Source of the DNA: Hallerella sp963656065
GTDB taxonomy: Bacteria > Fibrobacterota > Fibrobacteria > Fibrobacterales > Fibrobacteraceae
DNA length: 64,000 nt
Assembly: GCA_963656065.1 (NCBI GenBank)
Contig: CAVKGV010000004.1
Location: 62,001 to 126,000 of the forward strand
Reading direction: 5' to 3'
Below are positions 25,602 to 33,356 of the stretch, one piece after another. Below the pieces are notes generated by a model. It was given only the letters and a program-made list of their open reading frames with translations, did not search any database and was not told the origin of the DNA. The translations under genes and the position numbers were made by a program. Each line of letters starts with the position of its first letter. Position 1 is the first letter of the stretch.

Positions 25602-25760
25602 TGACGTTCGCACGTCTAAGCTTTTGTCGCAAAGCAACCTTTTTCCGCCTGTCGGCGGAAGGGGGCGCCTTCCCGGCGAGGGGCAAGGTAGGGGGACCTT
25701 TCCGAGTTGCGAAGGCCAAGATCCCCCTTCCTTGCAACCACCCCCATGGCCACGCTGTTT
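25602..25760 (+). repeat. Intergenic hairpin repeat, copy 1
   Basis: Begins ACGTTCGCACGTCTAAGC and ends in CCACGCTGTTT. The core at 25680-25737 is GGGCAAGGTAGGGGG..CCCCCTTCCTTGC, which can fold into a stem of about 17 bp with a few mismatches. Copies 2 and 3 lie at 28946-29080 and 53746-53885. All three are between genes; this one is 88 bases from the hemN stop. Confidence 0.85.
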
Positions 25761-25847
25761 CTTTGGGTTAGAACTGCCGACGTTTAAGCTTTCGGGACGA
25801 GTTTAGCGGGACACGGGATGATTCCTGATATCTCTCGACGCCGCTGC

Positions 25848-27206
25848 TTAAATCGTCTGGGAAAAAACGCCTTCGCGCTTCGTCTTTTGCATCAGCGGAT
25901 CGAGCTGCATCGCCAGATACCGGATGACAAGCGTTCCCAGTTCCGTCGCCTCGACTTCCGAATCGGATTTTTTCACCAGGAGTCCGTCTTTTTCTAAGGC
26001 CAGGAGCCGTTCCCAGCCCGGACCGACAACGCTTTTTTCTTCGTCTGTCAGCCGAAGCCGGCGGTTACACATCAGGCGTTCGATTACGTCCCGGATGATG
26101 CGCTCCTCGGACGAAAGCTCTTCGCAGCGAATTTCCGAAAGCCGGCCCGATTCCTGCAGTTCCACGTATTTTACGCTTTCGTGGATGTTTTGCGTGTAGG
26201 CGTTGTCAAGCTGCGTGATGGCGCTCGAACCGAACGCATAGACCTCTCCGGTCGTTTCCCGGGTGCAGTATCCCTGGAAATTCCGGTGCAGCTTTCCTTC
26301 CGCAAGCGCAAGGGACAGAGAATCATCGGGCAAGACAAAATGGTCCATCCCGACATCCCGGAATCCCGCGTTTTTGAACATCTTGCGCGCTTTCAGGAAA
26401 AATTCCAACTTTTGGTGGGGAGAGGGAAGTTCAAAGCGTTCCAGCGTTTTCTGCGCCTTCTTGACCCAAGGCACGTGGGCGTAACTGTAAAGCGCGATCC
26501 TATCCGGGCGGGATTCGATGGCGGATTCTACGCTTCTGTAAAAGCCAGATTCCGTTTGGGACGGCAAACCGTAGATCAGGTCCAGGTTGATGCCTTTGAA
26601 ATCCAGTTCCCGGGAAATCCGCAGGAGTTCCTTTACCGGCAAGAGCGAAGGTTCCCGACCGACATTTCGAAGTACCTGGGGATCGAAATCCTGGATGCCG
26701 TAGCTCACGCGATTAAATCCTATCCGGGCGAGTTCCTTTAGGCGGGCTTCGTCGATGCTTGCCGGATTGCATTCGATGGCGATTTCCGCATGGGGCGAAA
26801 ACGTGAAGCGTTCCTTCAGTTTCCCCAGAATTTCTTCTAGGCGGGCATAGGGGACGCTCGTCGGAGTGCCTCCGCCAAAATGAACCTGCGTAACGGGCCG
26901 CTTTGCATCAATCCAGGGAAGTTTCTCGTCCATCTCGCGGAAAAGCGCTTGAAAATAGCGCTCCCGGAATTCGACCGTCGGCAAAAGCTCCGAAGTGCAT
27001 CCGCAGAAAAGGCAACGTTTCGCGCAGAACGGAATGTGGAAATAGAAGCTCACGTTTTGCGGCTTGAGTTCGTTGGATTTTCGCCACACGCGTTCGATTT
27101 GCGCCTTGTCCTTTGCCGCATGGAAAAGGTTTGCCGGTGGATAGCTCGTATAACGGGGAGCGTTCGTGTTGTACTTCAAGAGAAAATCGATCATTCCGCT
27201 GTCCAT
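25848..27206 (-). CDS. hemN: Oxygen-independent coproporphyrinogen III dehydrogenase HemN
   Basis: A radical-SAM enzyme that converts coproporphyrinogen III to protoporphyrinogen IX without oxygen, in haem synthesis. The 452-residue protein has the authentic HemN Cys pattern CxxxCxxCxC (FCAKRCLFCGCTSEL, about residues 54-68) rather than the shorter HemW pattern. GGGTPTSV near 110 is the SAM-binding Gly motif. Tyr51 in SFYFHIPFC is family-typical. The start at 27206 (MDSGMIDFLLKYN) matches homologues; the -10 box TATATT is only 7 bases before it. Fits the hemL gene elsewhere in the window. Confidence 0.93.
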   Translation of the reverse strand: MDSGMIDFLLKYNTNAPRYTSYPPANLFHAAKDKAQIERVWRKSNELKPQNVSFYFHIPFCAKRCLFCGCTSELLPTVEFRERYFQALFREMDEKLPWIDAKRPVTQVHFGGGTPTSVPYARLEEILGKLKERFTFSPHAEIAIECNPASIDEARLKELARIGFNRVSYGIQDFDPQVLRNVGREPSLLPVKELLRISRELDFKGINLDLIYGLPSQTESGFYRSVESAIESRPDRIALYSYAHVPWVKKAQKTLERFELPSPHQKLEFFLKARKMFKNAGFRDVGMDHFVLPDDSLSLALAEGKLHRNFQGYCTRETTGEVYAFGSSAITQLDNAYTQNIHESVKYVELQESGRLSEIRCEELSSEERIIRDVIERLMCNRRLRLTDEEKSVVGPGWERLLALEKDGLLVKKSDSEVEATELGTLVIRYLAMQLDPLMQKTKREGVFSQTI

Positions 27207-27213
27207 GCCCCTT

Positions 27214-27219
27214 AATATA
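27214..27219 (-). promoter_or_regulatory. -10 box TATATT abutting the hemN start
   Basis: TATATT on the minus strand lies 7 bases before the ATG of hemN, so transcription should start at or near the A of the ATG. The only purine-rich run between (AAGGGG) is too close to serve as a ribosome site. Confidence 0.45.
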
Positions 27220-27253
27220 ACAATCGTGCGCACATTTTTTTAGATTTAGCGCG

Positions 27254-27772
27254 ATGAATGTTTTCCGTTCCATCCTGTGTTTCGCATCGGTTCTTTTGAT
27301 AGTCTCGTGCACGATGCCGCCGCGCCCGAGCTATGACCGGGATTCCGCCTCCTACAAGTTTTCGGCGTCGGAAAAGACCGCGGAAAAAATGCTCCAGAAT
27401 GCGACGGGAGAAGTTTCCGATTGGATGGCCGTCGTCAAGCCATGGCTCGGAACACCCTATAAATATGGCAAAGCTTCCAAAAGCGGAACGGACTGTTCCG
27501 GCTATGTCATGAACATCTACAGGGAAAAGACGGGAATTTCCCTTCCGCACAGTTCCACGCAGATGTTCCAGATGGGAAAGAAAATCGGAAAGGACGAATT
27601 GAAAACGGGCGACCTTGTATTCTTCGGCGGAGGAAGCGGGGTCGATCATGTTGGGCTGTATCTCGGCGACGGAAACTTTACCCATGCGAGTACGTCGCGC
27701 GGAGTGATGATAAGCCCGCTCACCGATTCCTATTGGCAAGTGCGTTACAAGGGCGCTCGGAGAATCCAATGA
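27254..27772 (+). CDS. NlpC/P60-family lipoprotein peptidase
   Basis: A 172-residue lipoprotein: signal peptide with lipobox LIVSC (Cys19), then an NlpC/P60 domain (about 57-165). The catalytic Cys lies in SGTDCSGYVMNIYREK and the His in GVDHVGLYLGDG, with a further His in NFTHAST. The family cuts cell-wall peptides between gamma-D-glutamyl and diaminopimelate residues. A possible -10 (TAGATTTA at 27241) lies only 6 bases before the ATG and no ribosome site is seen, so the mRNA may be leaderless. The gene overlaps pheA by 4 bases (ATGA). It is divergent from hemN with 47 bases between. Confidence 0.9.
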   Translation: MNVFRSILCFASVLLIVSCTMPPRPSYDRDSASYKFSASEKTAEKMLQNATGEVSDWMAVVKPWLGTPYKYGKASKSGTDCSGYVMNIYREKTGISLPHSSTQMFQMGKKIGKDELKTGDLVFFGGGSGVDHVGLYLGDGNFTHASTSRGVMISPLTDSYWQVRYKGARRIQ

Positions 27773-28626
27773 AAAAGAAAATCGCATTCCAGGGACGTCG
27801 TGGCGCATACAGCGAATGTGCCGCCCACTATCTTTTCGGAGAAGACATCGAAGTCCTTCCGATGGATACGTTTGAAGAAATTTACCGGGCGATTGAAACC
27901 GGTTCTGCCGACGGCGGCGCTATTCCGATAGAAAATTCGACAGCGGGATCCATTTACGAAAATTATGATCTGTTAGCGAAGTGGCGGCATCCGATTGTAG
28001 GCGAAGTCAAGCTCCAGATCGAACATTGTCTTTGCGCGAACAAGGGCGCAAGTCTCCAGACGCTCCGACGCGTGATGAGCCATCCGCAGGCGCTTGCCCA
28101 GTGCAGCCGTTTCTTTAACGAACATCCGGCGATAGAAAAAGTCGTATTCTTTGATACGGCGGGATCCGCGGAAGAAGTGGCTAAAAGGAAAAATCTCACC
28201 GACGGCGGAATCGCGAGTTCCTATGCGGCAAAACTATATGGACTTGATATTCTCCAGTCGAATCTCGAAAACATCCAGGGTGTGAACTTCACCCGGTTTT
28301 ACGCAATACAGAAAGAACCCGAACCGGTTTTTCCGGGAACCGACCTCAAGACGGTCATCCTCTTTGAACTTTCGAACGACGACAAGCCTGGCGCACTTTA
28401 CGGAGCTCTCGGCGCATTTGCCAAACGGGGAATCAACATGACGCGCATCGAAAGCCGTCCGAATCCGGATAAGCCTTGGGGATACATCTTTTATGCGTCC
28501 CTTCTCGGAAACCCGAAAGCTCCCACGGTCATCGAAGCCTTTGAAGAGTTGAACCGGTTTACGACGTTCACTTACCGTCTAGGCTCCTTTGCTCCCGGCA
28601 AGACGGAACGGCTGAAATACGAATGA
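27769..28626 (+). CDS. pheA: Prephenate dehydratase PheA (monofunctional)
   Basis: Converts prephenate to phenylpyruvate in phenylalanine synthesis. The 285-residue protein has KIAFQGRRGAYSECAA (residues 4-19) and GAIPIENSTAGSIYENYDL (about 51-69). The catalytic-site Thr-Arg-Phe lies within VNFTRFYAI (about 177-185). A C-terminal ACT domain (about 200-280) holds DKPGALYGALGAFAKRGINM and ESRPNPDKPWGYIFY, the phenylalanine feedback site. There is no chorismate mutase domain. Start codon overlaps the NlpC/P60 gene by ATGA. A hairpin follows the stop. Confidence 0.95.
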   Translation: MKKKIAFQGRRGAYSECAAHYLFGEDIEVLPMDTFEEIYRAIETGSADGGAIPIENSTAGSIYENYDLLAKWRHPIVGEVKLQIEHCLCANKGASLQTLRRVMSHPQALAQCSRFFNEHPAIEKVVFFDTAGSAEEVAKRKNLTDGGIASSYAAKLYGLDILQSNLENIQGVNFTRFYAIQKEPEPVFPGTDLKTVILFELSNDDKPGALYGALGAFAKRGINMTRIESRPNPDKPWGYIFYASLLGNPKAPTVIEAFEELNRFTTFTYRLGSFAPGKTERLKYE

Positions 28627-28656
28627 AAAAAGTCTGCCCCGAAAGAGGCAGACTTT
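28626..28656 (-). terminator. Hairpin terminator, better formed on the minus strand
   Basis: AAAGTCTGCC and GGCAGACTTT make a perfect 10-bp stem with an 8-base loop. On the minus strand it is followed by six T; on the plus strand by TTT only and then AATG. It can still end pheA, but its quality on the minus strand suggests a transcript coming from the right. Confidence 0.75.
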
Positions 28657-28747
28657 AATGAAACCGGGAACTTCGGAAGGAAACATCTACGAGTTCCGAA
28701 GGCGGATGCCTTGCGTGAACCTTTCGCCGAAGCTCTTTTCCAGTCAC
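28627..28747 (-). ncRNA. Candidate small RNA between pheA and gmk
   Basis: About 120 bases on the minus strand lie between a possible promoter (TTGCCT at 28777-28782, 17 bases, TACTTT at 28754-28759) and the terminator at 28626. Inside it GAGCTTCGGCG pairs in blocks with CGCC..GAACTC, and GGAACT with AGTTCC further 3'. No open frame with a start and ribosome site fits it. The RNA does not match a family that I can name with confidence. Confidence 0.4.
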
Positions 28748-28840
28748 ATTTTTAAAGTATATCCGTTTCGTTTTTAAGGCAAGGAATTTCTTGTTCGCCA
28801 TTAGATCAGACTGGGATATTCCGATTTGGAAGAATTAGGG

Positions 28841-28923
28841 CTGAGAGTGGAATGACGGCGGACATGAACGTTCTGCTGTCATCCTGGAGCGGAGTAACGC
28901 GGAGCGATAGGATCTAGGTCAGA
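28841..28923 (+). repeat. TCATCCTGGAG-type short repeat, copy a
   Basis: GAGAGTGGAATGACGGCGG, then ACATGAACGTTCTGCTGTCA, then TCCTGGAGCGGAG..GCGATAGGATCTAGGTC. Copy b at 29105-29190 repeats the block almost word for word. The final GATAGGATC core also occurs near 54000 in variant form. Confidence 0.75.
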
Positions 28924-28945
28924 GCTTGGTGCTTAGAGTGGAGAT

Positions 28946-29080
28946 GTTTTTGTTGCGAAGCGACCCTTTTCCGCCTGTCGGCGGGAGTGCGCCTTCCCGG
29001 CGAGGGGCAAGGTAGGGGGACCTTTCCGAGTTGCGAAAGGCCAAGGTCCCCCTTCCTTGCAACCACCCCCGTGGCCACGC
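28946..29080 (+). repeat. Intergenic hairpin repeat, copy 2
   Basis: Same family as copies 1 and 3. The core at 29004-29062 has the best stem of the three: GCAAGG-T-AGGGGGACCTT against AAGGTCCCCCT-T-CCTTGC, 17 pairs with one T-T mismatch, and a loop with a nested CCTTTC/GAAAGG. Confidence 0.85.
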
Positions 29081-29104
29081 CGAGTCTGATCTGAGAGTGG
29101 AGTG

Positions 29105-29190
29105 TTGAGAGTGGAATGACGGCGGACATGAACGTTCTGCTGTCATCCTGGAGGGAGTTCGCGACCGATAGGATCTAGGTCGGAGCTTAG
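29105..29190 (+). repeat. TCATCCTGGAG-type short repeat, copy b
   Basis: Near-identical to copy a except for the segment after TCCTGGAG, where GGAGTTCGCGACC replaces CGGAGTAACGCGGAG. Copies a and b flank hairpin repeat copy 2 in the same orientation. Confidence 0.75.
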
Positions 29191-29232
29191 AGCTTGGAGC
29201 CGAAATTTCAGACGGCTACTGGCGAATCGTTC

Positions 29233-29790
29233 TTACGTGGAAAGGATTCGTCTCAACTTGTCCGCGGCAATTTCGAGATTGTCGTTCACGATCGTGTATT
29301 CGTATTTGCCGTGTTCCTTGGCGAACCGGATTTCCTTCTTCGCGTTTTCGAGCCGGAGGCGGATGACTTCTTCGGAATCCGTAGCGCGCCTCCGCAGACG
29401 TTCTTCGAGAATCTCGAGCGATGGCGGGAGAATCAGGATGCCGACGGCTTCCGGGTAAACTTTGTCGAAATTGACCTTCCCGAAAACATCCAGATCGAAC
29501 AGTATTCGCTTCCCTTCGGAAAGCGTTTTTTCCACGAAGCTTTTGGGCGTGCCGTAAAAGTTTCCGTGTACCTCGTTCCATTCCACCATTTCACCGTTCG
29601 AAATCATCCGCTGAAATTCTTCCCGGGTTTTGAAAAAGTAGTGGACTCCGTCGATTTCGCCTTCGCGTGGGGAACGCGTCGTGGCGGAGATGGAATAGAC
29701 CATGTCGGGAAATTCCCGAATGACCAGATCCTTGAGGGTTGTCTTGCCTGCGCCCGAAGGAGCGCTCATCACAAAAAGACTGTGCTTCAT
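29233..29790 (-). CDS. gmk: Guanylate kinase
   Basis: Phosphorylates GMP to GDP. The 185-residue protein shows the P-loop MSAPSGAGKTTLKDL (residues 8-22), the GMP-binding SISATTRSPREGEIDGVHY (about 33-51), and GNFYGTPKSFVEK (about 75-87). The C-terminal lid carries RLRRRATDSEEVI. It overlaps the upstream glycosyltransferase gene by 4 bases and is the last gene of the GT39-like/GtrB-like/gmk operon. The terminator is not visible. Confidence 0.95.
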   Translation of the reverse strand: MKHSLFVMSAPSGAGKTTLKDLVIREFPDMVYSISATTRSPREGEIDGVHYFFKTREEFQRMISNGEMVEWNEVHGNFYGTPKSFVEKTLSEGKRILFDLDVFGKVNFDKVYPEAVGILILPPSLEILEERLRRRATDSEEVIRLRLENAKKEIRFAKEHGKYEYTIVNDNLEIAADKLRRILST

Positions 29791-30698
29791 TTCTTATCCT
29801 CGATGTAAAGCGGACGCTGCTTGACTTCTTCGTAAATTCGTCCGATGTATTCGCCCAGGATTCCGATGCTCATCAGCTGGATGCCTCCGAAGAAGACGAT
29901 TGCCGTCATGAGGGATGCCCAGCCGGGAACCGTCGTCACCGGGTTCAGGAATTTTTCGAGAACGCTCCAGACGAAAAGCCCGAAGGCGATAATCGTTGCG
30001 AGCATTCCGGTGAGAAAGCTTATCTTGAGCGGTGTGGTGCTGAAGCTCGTGATGCCGTCCATCGCGAGCCGGAGCATTTTCCGCAAGGGATACTTGGATT
30101 TTCCCGCGGTGCGTTCCTTGCGGTCGTAAAGGATTCCGATTCTCTTGAATCCCACCCAGCAGACAAGTCCGCGGAGAAAACGGTTCCGCTCGGGGAGTGC
30201 GTTTAGCTGGTCAACGACGACGCGGTCCATCAGGCGAAAGTCGCCCGTGTCCATCGGGATGTCGATGCTCGTGAGCGAATGGAGAATCTTGTAGAATGCA
30301 TGCGCTGATGCCTTCTTGAAAAATGTTTCCCCCTTGCGCTTTTTCCGTTGCGCATAGACGACCTGGTAGCCTTCCTTCCACTTTTCTAGCATGTCGCGGA
30401 TGAGCGCTGGCGGGTCTTGCAAGTCTCCGTCGATGATGACGACGGCTCTTCCCCGGGCGTGCCTTAGGCCCGCGCTGAACGCCGCCTGGTGCCCGAAGTT
30501 CCGGCTGAAATTGATGAGCGTGTTCTGCGGTGTTTTGGGGAGAATGCTCTCTAAGATTTCGCGCGTTCTGTCCGTGGAACCGTCGTTTACGAAAATCAGC
30601 TCGTGCTCGATTCCGGCAAGTTCCTGTTCGAGAACGGAAAATGTCTTTGCGACGATTTCTTCTTCATTATAGAGGGGAATGATAACGGATAGGAGCAT
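29787..30698 (-). CDS. GtrB/DPM1-like family 2 glycosyltransferase
   Basis: A 303-residue GT2 enzyme with GT-A fold: VIIPLYNEEEIVAKTF (residues 5-20), NDGSTDRT (about 38) and the DxD-type IDGDLQDPPALI (about 88). Two C-terminal membrane helices (about 228-252 and 265-287) match polyprenyl-phosphate sugar transferases. These enzymes make undecaprenyl-phosphate-glucose or similar donors on the cytoplasmic face. The GT39-like enzyme encoded directly upstream would be a fitting user of that donor. The gene overlaps both neighbours (1 and 4 bases). Confidence 0.85.
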   Translation of the reverse strand: MLLSVIIPLYNEEEIVAKTFSVLEQELAGIEHELIFVNDGSTDRTREILESILPKTPQNTLINFSRNFGHQAAFSAGLRHARGRAVVIIDGDLQDPPALIRDMLEKWKEGYQVVYAQRKKRKGETFFKKASAHAFYKILHSLTSIDIPMDTGDFRLMDRVVVDQLNALPERNRFLRGLVCWVGFKRIGILYDRKERTAGKSKYPLRKMLRLAMDGITSFSTTPLKISFLTGMLATIIAFGLFVWSVLEKFLNPVTTVPGWASLMTAIVFFGGIQLMSIGILGEYIGRIYEEVKQRPLYIEDKK

Positions 30699-33262
30699 TA
30701 GTTGGTTTTCGGGTTGAGTTTGGTTTCGGGATAGAGAACCGGATGGACTAAATCGACGTGGTCACAGTCCTTGCTTGAAAGAGAATCGGTGACGATGGCG
30801 AGGAAATGGACGCCTCGGACGGGAATGTCGAGCGTGTCGATTTTCCCCGGCGAAAGGGCGCCGTTCTGGCTGAGAATTTTCCCGTCGCCGAGAACTTTGT
30901 AGGAAATTCCGTCGCTGCAGAGACTTTCTTCGTCAAGACCGACCATTGCCGTGAAACGTTTGAATTCCCCCCGAATATCGAATTTCGTCCTGCTCGGAGC
31001 GTGCGTGCCGAAGCCTTCGGAAAATTTCCTGCCGGAAAGCGTAAATGCGTTGCCATCGACCGTCGAATTGACGTGAAGTTCTCCCCAGCCTTGGACATTT
31101 TCTGTCGGTTGCATCAGGGACATCTGGAGTGCGCCTTCGAATCGGAAAAAACGGTAATCTTCGACATGTGCGATTTCTTTGCCGGATGTCGAATCGAGGA
31201 TGTCCGCTTCGAGCCTGTTGTATCCGGGGAGAAGTTTCGGTCCGCCCAGCGTGTCGCTGAAATCTCCCTTGCGGTAAGGTTTTTCGAAAACAGAATCGCC
31301 GTTGAGCGTTAGGCGGATTTTCCACGGTTCCGCGGTTTCCAGATATGCCGCCGAGTTGAATATTAAAGTCTTTGTTTCGGGGTTTCCCTGCCAGAAGCCA
31401 AAGGCGAAAAGTTTTGCCGGGTCGTAATTTCTCCGGGCGTGGATTTTTGCGATGCGGACCCAGTAGTTGTTTGTGACCAGCACCCGATAGATGTCTTCGA
31501 GTTGCGCTTCGCGTTCAAAGACGTCGCATGTCGTCGGAATGCGACGTTCCACGGCCTTTGCGTGATATGTTTTGGAATCCCAGCAGTCGAGCCCGCGGAT
31601 GTAGTAAACCTCGCCGTCGTATTTTCTGATTAAACGCTCCAGGGAATCCGGCGAAATTTTTCGTGCGCGGTCGTAGTGTATTGACGATTCTCCGTAGGCG
31701 ATAAAGTGCCACGGCCTCCCATAGACGAACAGTCGCGGCTTCTTGGGTTGGGCGTTTAGCCATTTCCAGATTTCCGCTTCTTCCGTTGTCAGGTGGTTCC
31801 GGTTGTACATGATATTCCGGTTGAAGCTTTCCTTGTAGTGAAAAGTGTTCCCGAAAGCGGCGGAGGCGATGAGAAGCGTGGCGAGGAAATTCGCCCGGAA
31901 GCTTGTCTTGAAACGGGTCGCTCCGAAAAGGAAGCAGGCGATAGACAGTAAGTGTTTTATGGCGTATGCGGCAAGAAAGGCCATCGTGGGCATCATCACG
32001 AGGGCGTAACGCTGGTTGATTTCTATCGTGAAGTCGCCCGAGACGTTTTCGAGAATCATGTATGTCTGGATGTGGTAGAGAAGAAGGAATCCGGCGATTT
32101 TCGCATTGATGCCGAAGCTTTTCGCGAGAATTTCTCGGAGCGTCTGGATGCACAGAAAGACAAGTCCGAGGAGAAAGAGGTAGTTGAAGCTTGAAAGGAA
32201 GGGGTTGGCGAGAAGACCGTTTTCCAAAAGAGGCTTTGTCATCACGGACCAGTTCCCGACTAGGTTTTCGATGAAGTGCCCGTGGGCGGAATAGGCGCCT
32301 CCCTGGAATTTGTATCCCTGGAAGTAGCTGATCGTGAGGAGGACCGGGACGGAAAAAATCGAAAGCGTCACAAAAAATGCCGGAGCCTTGGAATCTTTTC
32401 TGTCGAGAATTTTCGGAAGGGCGATGGCGAGGAACGCGGCGAGGCAGAAGACCGTTTCCTGGCGGGTCTGGGCGAAGAAGGCGAGAACGATTGCCGCTAG
32501 CATCCAGTGGCGGCACGTGTTGCGGTCGAAAGCCCATTTGAAAACCCACAGGGAAAGCGCGGAAAGGAAAATGTAGAGAGGCTCAACGGACATGGATCGG
32601 AACTGGAAAAGCACCGTCGGCTGGGCAAACAGGATGATACTCGAAAGCGCGGAAAGCAGATCGTCCTCCGTCCATGCCCGGATGGCGAAGAAGAGGAGCA
32701 GCGCGGCGAAGAAAAGCATCGCAAGCTCCACGTGGAAAACCCAGTGCAGGTCCGGGCCGAAGAACGGCATTCCCAGGAGGTAGAGAAAGGAAAGGCCCTT
32801 TGTCTTGAAGCTGTCGGAGTTTCGATGGCAGTCGAGCGTACCGTTCTGGAATTCGCCTTCGTCGCACGTTCCGGTCGTGTGGTTGAAGTACATGTTCTGG
32901 GCTATCGCCATGAAGACGCTTTCGTCGCTCTGGACGCGGTGACGGGCTTCTATCTGCGTCCCGGCGAAGATTGTCGCGAAAAGGGCGAAGACGGAAACGA
33001 GAACGAGGTAGGGAAGCGGCGGAAAATGCTCTTTCAGGTAAGTCCGGAAATCCTTGAAAAGAAGATAGAAGAGGATGAGTCCCGCTGCGAGCTGGGCTAG
33101 AAACAGCGTAAAGGGAAGCCTTTGGTCAAGAACGCGGATGACATCCTTCGCCCCGACATTCGGACCTAAATAGATAAGGAACGGAATTGCTAGGGCGATG
33201 AGCGTCCCGATGATTCCCACTGGATGGCACAGGTTCTGAAAAATGCGCTTGAATCTTTTCAT
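30698..33262 (-). CDS. GT39-like membrane glycosyltransferase with C-terminal NPCBM-like domain (paralogue)
   Basis: An 854-residue paralogue of the protein at 22016-24511. About 11 membrane helices span residues 15-480, with RVQSDESVFMAIAQNMYFN (about 110) and INQRYALVMMPTMAFLAAYA (about 421). The C-terminal 130 residues (about 725-854) contain SGRKFSEGFGTHAPSRTKFD, AMVGLDEESLCSDG and SSKDCDHVDLVHP. These match the NPCBM-like pattern of a GxGxHA start, a vGxDe core and a DH end. A GtrB-like donor synthase follows. Its -10 box (TATATT, 33271) is 8 bases from the ATG. Confidence 0.78.
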   Translation of the reverse strand: MKRFKRIFQNLCHPVGIIGTLIALAIPFLIYLGPNVGAKDVIRVLDQRLPFTLFLAQLAAGLILFYLLFKDFRTYLKEHFPPLPYLVLVSVFALFATIFAGTQIEARHRVQSDESVFMAIAQNMYFNHTTGTCDEGEFQNGTLDCHRNSDSFKTKGLSFLYLLGMPFFGPDLHWVFHVELAMLFFAALLLFFAIRAWTEDDLLSALSSIILFAQPTVLFQFRSMSVEPLYIFLSALSLWVFKWAFDRNTCRHWMLAAIVLAFFAQTRQETVFCLAAFLAIALPKILDRKDSKAPAFFVTLSIFSVPVLLTISYFQGYKFQGGAYSAHGHFIENLVGNWSVMTKPLLENGLLANPFLSSFNYLFLLGLVFLCIQTLREILAKSFGINAKIAGFLLLYHIQTYMILENVSGDFTIEINQRYALVMMPTMAFLAAYAIKHLLSIACFLFGATRFKTSFRANFLATLLIASAAFGNTFHYKESFNRNIMYNRNHLTTEEAEIWKWLNAQPKKPRLFVYGRPWHFIAYGESSIHYDRARKISPDSLERLIRKYDGEVYYIRGLDCWDSKTYHAKAVERRIPTTCDVFEREAQLEDIYRVLVTNNYWVRIAKIHARRNYDPAKLFAFGFWQGNPETKTLIFNSAAYLETAEPWKIRLTLNGDSVFEKPYRKGDFSDTLGGPKLLPGYNRLEADILDSTSGKEIAHVEDYRFFRFEGALQMSLMQPTENVQGWGELHVNSTVDGNAFTLSGRKFSEGFGTHAPSRTKFDIRGEFKRFTAMVGLDEESLCSDGISYKVLGDGKILSQNGALSPGKIDTLDIPVRGVHFLAIVTDSLSSKDCDHVDLVHPVLYPETKLNPKTN

Positions 33263-33270
33263 CGGGGGTG

Positions 33271-33276
33271 AATATA
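33271..33276 (-). promoter_or_regulatory. -10 box TATATT abutting the GT39-like paralogue start
   Basis: TATATT on the minus strand lies 8 bases before the ATG, with CACCCCCG between and no Shine-Dalgarno. A leaderless message is expected. Confidence 0.45.
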
Positions 33277-33296
33277 GTTCTTTTGCTTTTTTGCCG

Positions 33297-33327
33297 TTGA
33301 GAATTTGCCGAATGTAATCTAAATTTG
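33297..33327 (+). promoter_or_regulatory. Promoter of transketolase gene
   Basis: TTGAGA (33297-33302) and TAAATTTG (33320-33327) are 17 bases apart. The predicted start point is about 33334, so the upstream TTG codon at 33330 cannot be the initiation codon. The GTG at 33357 is supported by GAGG. Confidence 0.6.
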
Positions 33328-33356
33328 GCTTGAAAATTTTTCACAGAGGCTTTCCC

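Larger units (their letters stand above)
25445..25847. other. Intergenic region with one copy of the 140-bp repeat
   Basis: The left part carries the lipoprotein promoter; 25602-25760 is a repeat copy; the rest is unstructured sequence before the hemN stop. Open frames here are GC-rich shadows of the repeat with no ribosome site, and I do not call any gene. Confidence 0.6.
28657..29232. other. Gene-free region with small-RNA candidate and repeats
   Basis: Left part (to 28790): small-RNA candidate and its promoter. 28841-28923: short repeat, copy a. 28946-29080: hairpin repeat, copy 2. 29105-29190: short repeat, copy b. The open frames in this stretch lie in the repeats and have no ribosome sites. 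gmk ends at 29233 with no separate terminator recognised. Confidence 0.6.

Noticed and set aside
25624..25806. Small GC-rich open frames in the intergenic repeats (also 28914-29146)
   Set aside because: They arise from the repeat sequence itself, are not conserved in frame among the three copies and lack ribosome sites.
28666..28700. Signal recognition particle RNA on the plus strand (CGGAAGGAAACATCT resembles the tetraloop CGGAAGGAAGCAGCC)
   Set aside because: The conserved 5' side of the symmetric loop (CAGG) is missing, the promoter and strong terminator lie on the other strand, and the long flanking helix cannot be formed.
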